From: Tectiglobus sp039183375
GTDB taxonomy: Bacteria; Pseudomonadota; Alphaproteobacteria; Rhizobiales; Hyphomicrobiaceae
Length of the DNA stretch: 8,616 nucleotides
Direction of reading: 5' to 3'
Assembly (NCBI GenBank): GCA_039183375.1
Contig: JBCDBQ010000300.1
Coordinates: 1-8,616, forward strand
A program made the translations under genes and the position numbers. Position 1 is the stretch's first letter. The number at the start of each line of letters is the position of its first letter. This document shows, piece after piece, positions 6,351 through 8,616 of this stretch. Under the pieces are notes generated by a model that saw only the letters and a list, made by a program, of their open reading frames with translations, was not told the DNA's origin and searched no databases.

Positions 6351-7124
6351 CTACTCCGCAGCGATTTGCGGTGTGAATTCGAATTCTGCGAGGGTCTCCG
6401 CTTTCATCTGGATCGAAAAACCCGGCATCTTCGGAGCCATATAGGCGCCATTCTCGACGATGCAGGGATCAACGAAATGCTCGTGCAGATGGTCAACGAA
6501 CTCAATTCGGCGGCTGTCCTTCTCGCCTTAGATCGCAATGTAGTCGATCATCGACATATGCTGAACATATTCACACAGGCCGACGCCACCGGCATGAGGC
6601 CAGACCGGCAGGTCGTATTTTGTGGCCATAAGCATGACGGCCAAAACCTCATTCAAACCACCCATCCGGCAGCTGTCGATCTGCACAACGTCGATCGCAC
6701 CTTCCTTGATAAACTGCTTGAAGATGATCCGGTTCTGGCACATCTCACCGGTTGCCACTTTAATCGGGGCAACACCCTCTCGGATTTTCTTGTGCCCGAA
6801 TACATCATCAGGGCTGGTTGGTTCCTCAATGAAAAACGGCTTGGCAAATGCGAGCTTTTGCACCCAACCCACTGCCTGATCGACTTCCCACACCTGGTTG
6901 GCGTCGATCATGATGTTCATCTCGTCGCCCAGCACCTCGCGCGCGATGGTCAGTCGGCGGATGTCTTCGTCAACGTCGCGGCCAACCTTGAACTTCGTAT
7001 GCGTGAAGCCCGCATGCTTCGCTTCTTGGCAGAGACGGCGCAGCTTTTCGTCGGAATAGCCTAGCCAGCCCGCCGACGTGGTGTAGCATGGATACCCCTC
7101 AACCTTGTCTGACGTCAGTACCGA
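6351..7124 (-). pseudogene. L-fuconate dehydratase-like enolase-superfamily enzyme, 5'-truncated and interrupted by a stop
   Basis: Fuconate dehydratases of the mandelate-racemase branch of the enolase superfamily remove water from L-fuconate to give 2-keto-3-deoxy-L-fuconate. The minus-strand frame is recognisable from the edge of the insertion sequence: GYPCYTTSAGWLGYSDEKL, KFKVGRD, MIDANQVWEV with metal ligand Asp, FIEEPTSPDD with metal-ligand Glu, KVATGEMCQNR, DVVQIDSCRMGGLNE and the catalytic-His region PHAGGVGLCEYVQH. A TAA at 6530-6528 follows MIDYIAI. Beyond it, homologous sequence continues in the same frame (IEFVDHLHEHFVDP, then MAPKMPGFS) to the TAG at 6353-6351. About 257 codons of an approximately 430-residue family remain. 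The N-terminal capping domain is missing because the IS3 element begins at 7125. No in-frame ATG, GTG or TTG occurs before 6935. Assignment to fuconate rather than another acid sugar rests on the overall motif match and the operon context. Confidence 0.87.
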
Positions 7125-7170
7125 TGGGACAGTTTAGGTCGATTTGATAAGAGAGGGTTTCTGGCACATC
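7125..7170 (+). repeat. Left terminal inverted repeat of the IS3 element
   Basis: The repeat begins TGGGACAG, has a less conserved middle, then TAAGAGAGGG (7148-7157), three T bases and CTGGCACATC (7161-7170). It pairs with the right end at both the tip and the inner block, differing by one base in the middle spacing and two extra T bases between the inner blocks. The outermost 8 bases differ from the right end at one position. Confidence 0.75.
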
Positions 7171-7190
7171 GTAACCACCAAGGAGTGGAG

Positions 7191-7565
7191 ATGAGACAGA
7201 AACCCGGAACACGAAAGAGCCACGGTGAGAAAGTCGTCAAAGACATCCGCCGAGCGACGCGCAAACAGTATTCTGCCGAAGAGAAGATCAGGATCGTGTT
7301 GGACGGCCTGAAGGGCGAGGACAGCATTGCCGAGTTATGTCGCCGCGAAGGGATTGCACAGAGCCTGTATTACAGCTGGTCCAAGGAGTTCCTTGAAGCT
7401 GGGAAGAAGCGACTTGCGGGTGATACGGCCCGTGCTGCGACGTCGGCCGAAGTTAAAGACCTGCGCAGAGAATCCCGCGATCTCAAAGAAGTCGTGGCCG
7501 AACAGGCGTTGGAATTGCGGCTGCTCAAAAAAAGCATGATCGCGGATGGGGACGACGACGCATGA
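7191..7565 (+). CDS. IS3-family transposase OrfA
   Basis: OrfA is the DNA-binding subunit that recognises the terminal repeats. The 124-aa product has a helix-turn-helix at about residues 27-60 (RKQYSAEEKIRIVLDGL, then IAELCRREGIAQSLYYSWSKEF) and a C-terminal leucine-rich coiled coil (VKDLRRESRDLKEVVAEQAL) that would mediate multimerisation. AGGAG at 7181-7185 sits five bases before the ATG at 7191, which is preferred to the GTG at 7185 that overlaps it. The gene ends in TGA overlapping the orfB ATG (ATGA, 7562-7565). A run of seven A bases at 7527-7533 lies near its 3' end, and the -1 frame is open from there into orfB. An OrfAB fusion by slippage is therefore possible besides reinitiation. 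Confidence 0.9.
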   Translation: MRQKPGTRKSHGEKVVKDIRRATRKQYSAEEKIRIVLDGLKGEDSIAELCRREGIAQSLYYSWSKEFLEAGKKRLAGDTARAATSAEVKDLRRESRDLKEVVAEQALELRLLKKSMIADGDDDA

Positions 7566-8542
7566 GGTATCCTGCATCTGAGAAACTGGAGATCATCCGC
7601 CTCGTCGAAGGGTCACACTTACCGACCAAGCGCACGTTAGACAAGCTGGGCATTCCCAGAACAACGTTCTATCGCTGGTATGACCGTTATCTGGCCGGCG
7701 GCCCCGGAGCACTTGAGGACCGCAGCCCCAGGCCATCACGGGTCTGGAACCGCATTCCCACGCCGGTGCGCGAGAAGATCAAGGACCTGGCACTGAAGGA
7801 AAGTGAACTGTCGCCGCGTGAGTTGGCCGTGCAGTTCACCGACACGGAAAAGTATTTTGTGTCAGAGGCTTCCGTCTATCGTATCCTGAAGTCCTATGAC
7901 CTGATCACCAGCCCGGCTTACGTGGTTCTGTCAGCCGCCGACGAGTTCAAAGACAAGACCACGCGTCCGAACGAGCTGTGGCAGACCGACTTCACCTATC
8001 TGAAGGTCATCGGCTGGGGTTGGTTCTATCTCAGCACGATCCTGGACGACTACAGCCGGTACATCATCGCATGGAAGCTCTGCACAACGATGAAGACCGA
8101 GGATGTGACCGACACGCTCGACCTGGCACTTCAGGCCTCGGGATGTGATCAGGCAACAGTGCTGCACAAGCCGCGCCTGCTCTCGGACAACGGGTCGAGT
8201 TACATCTCTGGAGACCTGGCCGATTGGCTGGAAGATCAACAGATGGACCACGTCCGCGGTGCCCCATATCACCCCCAGACCCAAGGCAAGATCGAGCGTT
8301 GGCACCAGACCCTAAAGAACCGCATCCTGTTGGAGAACTACTACCTGCCGGGGGACCTCCGACAGCAGATCGACGCCTTTGTCGATCACTACAACCACCG
8401 GCGCTATCACGAGAGCCTCCAAAACCTCACACCCGCCGACGTCTACTTCGGACGCGGTCAAACCATTCTGCAACAACGAGAAAGGATCAAACGAAAGACC
8501 ATCGAAACGCGACGCTTGCTTCACCGCAAATCCGCCGCATAA
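7562..8542 (+). CDS. IS3-family transposase OrfB (DDE integrase-like catalytic protein)
   Basis: OrfB carries the RNase H-like catalytic core for strand cleavage and joining. The 326-aa product begins with a helix-turn-helix-like region (residues 20-45, PTKRTLDKLGIPRTTFYRWY) and a linker HTH (70-110). The integrase core follows: Asp143 in LWQTDFTYL, Asp209 in LLSDNGSSY and Glu245 in TQGKIERWHQTLK. The last two are separated by 35 residues, the DD(35)E spacing of IS3 and retroviral integrases. The C-terminal YNHRRYHESLQNLTPADVYFG is the standard end of the rve domain. It starts inside the orfA stop codon (ATGA). No stops or frameshifts were seen, so it is probably functional. Confidence 0.93.
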   Translation: MRYPASEKLEIIRLVEGSHLPTKRTLDKLGIPRTTFYRWYDRYLAGGPGALEDRSPRPSRVWNRIPTPVREKIKDLALKESELSPRELAVQFTDTEKYFVSEASVYRILKSYDLITSPAYVVLSAADEFKDKTTRPNELWQTDFTYLKVIGWGWFYLSTILDDYSRYIIAWKLCTTMKTEDVTDTLDLALQASGCDQATVLHKPRLLSDNGSSYISGDLADWLEDQQMDHVRGAPYHPQTQGKIERWHQTLKNRILLENYYLPGDLRQQIDAFVDHYNHRRYHESLQNLTPADVYFGRGQTILQQRERIKRKTIETRRLLHRKSAA

Positions 8543-8554
8543 TCAGACCAACCA

Positions 8555-8597
8555 GATGAGCCAGACCCTCTCTTAGATAACGCCGCCATCCGTCCCA
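8555..8597 (-). repeat. Right terminal inverted repeat of the IS3 element
   Basis: Read on the minus strand from 8597 it begins TGGGACGG, has a variable middle, then TAAGAGAGGG (8575-8566) and CTGGCTCATC (8564-8555). The two inner 10-base blocks match the left end with a single mismatch in total, and the tip matches in seven of eight bases. It begins 12 bases after the orfB stop. The 19 bases beyond it (8598-8616) hold nothing recognisable. Confidence 0.75.
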
Positions 8598-8616
8598 AAT
8601 TCCCTGACGACGGACA

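Larger units (their letters stand above)
7125..8597 (+). mobile_element. Complete IS3-family insertion sequence, about 1473 bp
   Basis: The element contains orfA and orfB between matching terminal inverted repeats. Its left end starts TGGGACAG at 7125 and its right end finishes CTGTCCCA-like (CCGTCCCA) at 8597, giving the TG...CA termini usual for IS3 elements. An inner repeat block matches as well: TAAGAGAGGG at 7148-7157 against CCCTCTCTTA at 8566-8575, and CTGGCACATC at 7161-7170 against GATGAGCCAG at 8555-8564. Length is typical for IS3 (1.2-1.55 kb). The left flank ends ...CCGA and the right flank begins AATT..., so there is no 3-5 bp target duplication. Both reading frames look intact, so the element could still be mobile. 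It interrupts the fuconate dehydratase gene. Subgroup is not assigned. Confidence 0.85.

Noticed and set aside
6276..7064. Plus-strand open frame of 262 codons opposite the fuconate dehydratase remnant
   Set aside because: The minus strand shows clear enolase-superfamily motifs throughout, and the plus-strand translation resembles no family.

Overview
The window looks like accessory DNA from an alphaproteobacterium, most likely a marine Rhodobacterales (Roseobacter-type) relative. That placement rests on the gene families, the moderately high G+C and the style of the insertion sequences; no rRNA or other phylogenetic marker is present. I see no tRNA, rRNA or CRISPR array.

Left part (1-3819, plus strand). 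A MarR-family regulator, cut by the window edge, is followed by a 170-base intergenic region with three inverted repeats. Then comes a compact three-gene operon: a RibB protein (3,4-dihydroxy-2-butanone 4-phosphate synthase) carrying a degenerate GTP cyclohydrolase II-like C-terminal domain, a family III (CaiB/BaiF) CoA-transferase and a crotonase-fold enoyl-CoA hydratase/isomerase. The last two suggest activation of a carboxylic acid as a CoA ester followed by double-bond chemistry. The RibB paralogue could raise flavin supply for a flavoenzyme of the same pathway. The substrate cannot be read from the sequence.

Middle and right part (3911-7124, minus strand, convergent with the operon). This is the wreck of a sugar-acid catabolic operon. 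In transcription order it holds an L-fuconate dehydratase-like gene (5' end removed, one in-frame stop), an apparently intact aldo/keto reductase of the aldose/L-fucose dehydrogenase type, an LldD-like FMN-dependent L-lactate dehydrogenase (three in-frame stops, C-terminal half missing), the N-terminal third of an FAD monooxygenase, and the C-terminal part of an IS6-family transposase. The first three fit non-phosphorylative L-fucose breakdown, in which the sugar is oxidised, the acid dehydrated, and the pathway can end in pyruvate plus L-lactate. Only the reductase still looks functional.

Right end (7125-8597). A complete IS3-family element of about 1473 bp carries orfA, orfB with a DD(35)E triad, and matching TG...CA terminal inverted repeats. 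Its left end cuts directly into the fuconate dehydratase gene. The bases flanking the two ends do not form a target-site duplication, so the element probably took part in a deletion or rearrangement here. Nineteen bases of unassigned sequence follow it.

I found no clear new biological system. The points most worth a second look are the RibB with a dead second domain inside a CoA-ester operon, the palindromes in front of it, the crotonase with non-standard catalytic residues, and the layered decay of the fucose-type operon around one intact gene.
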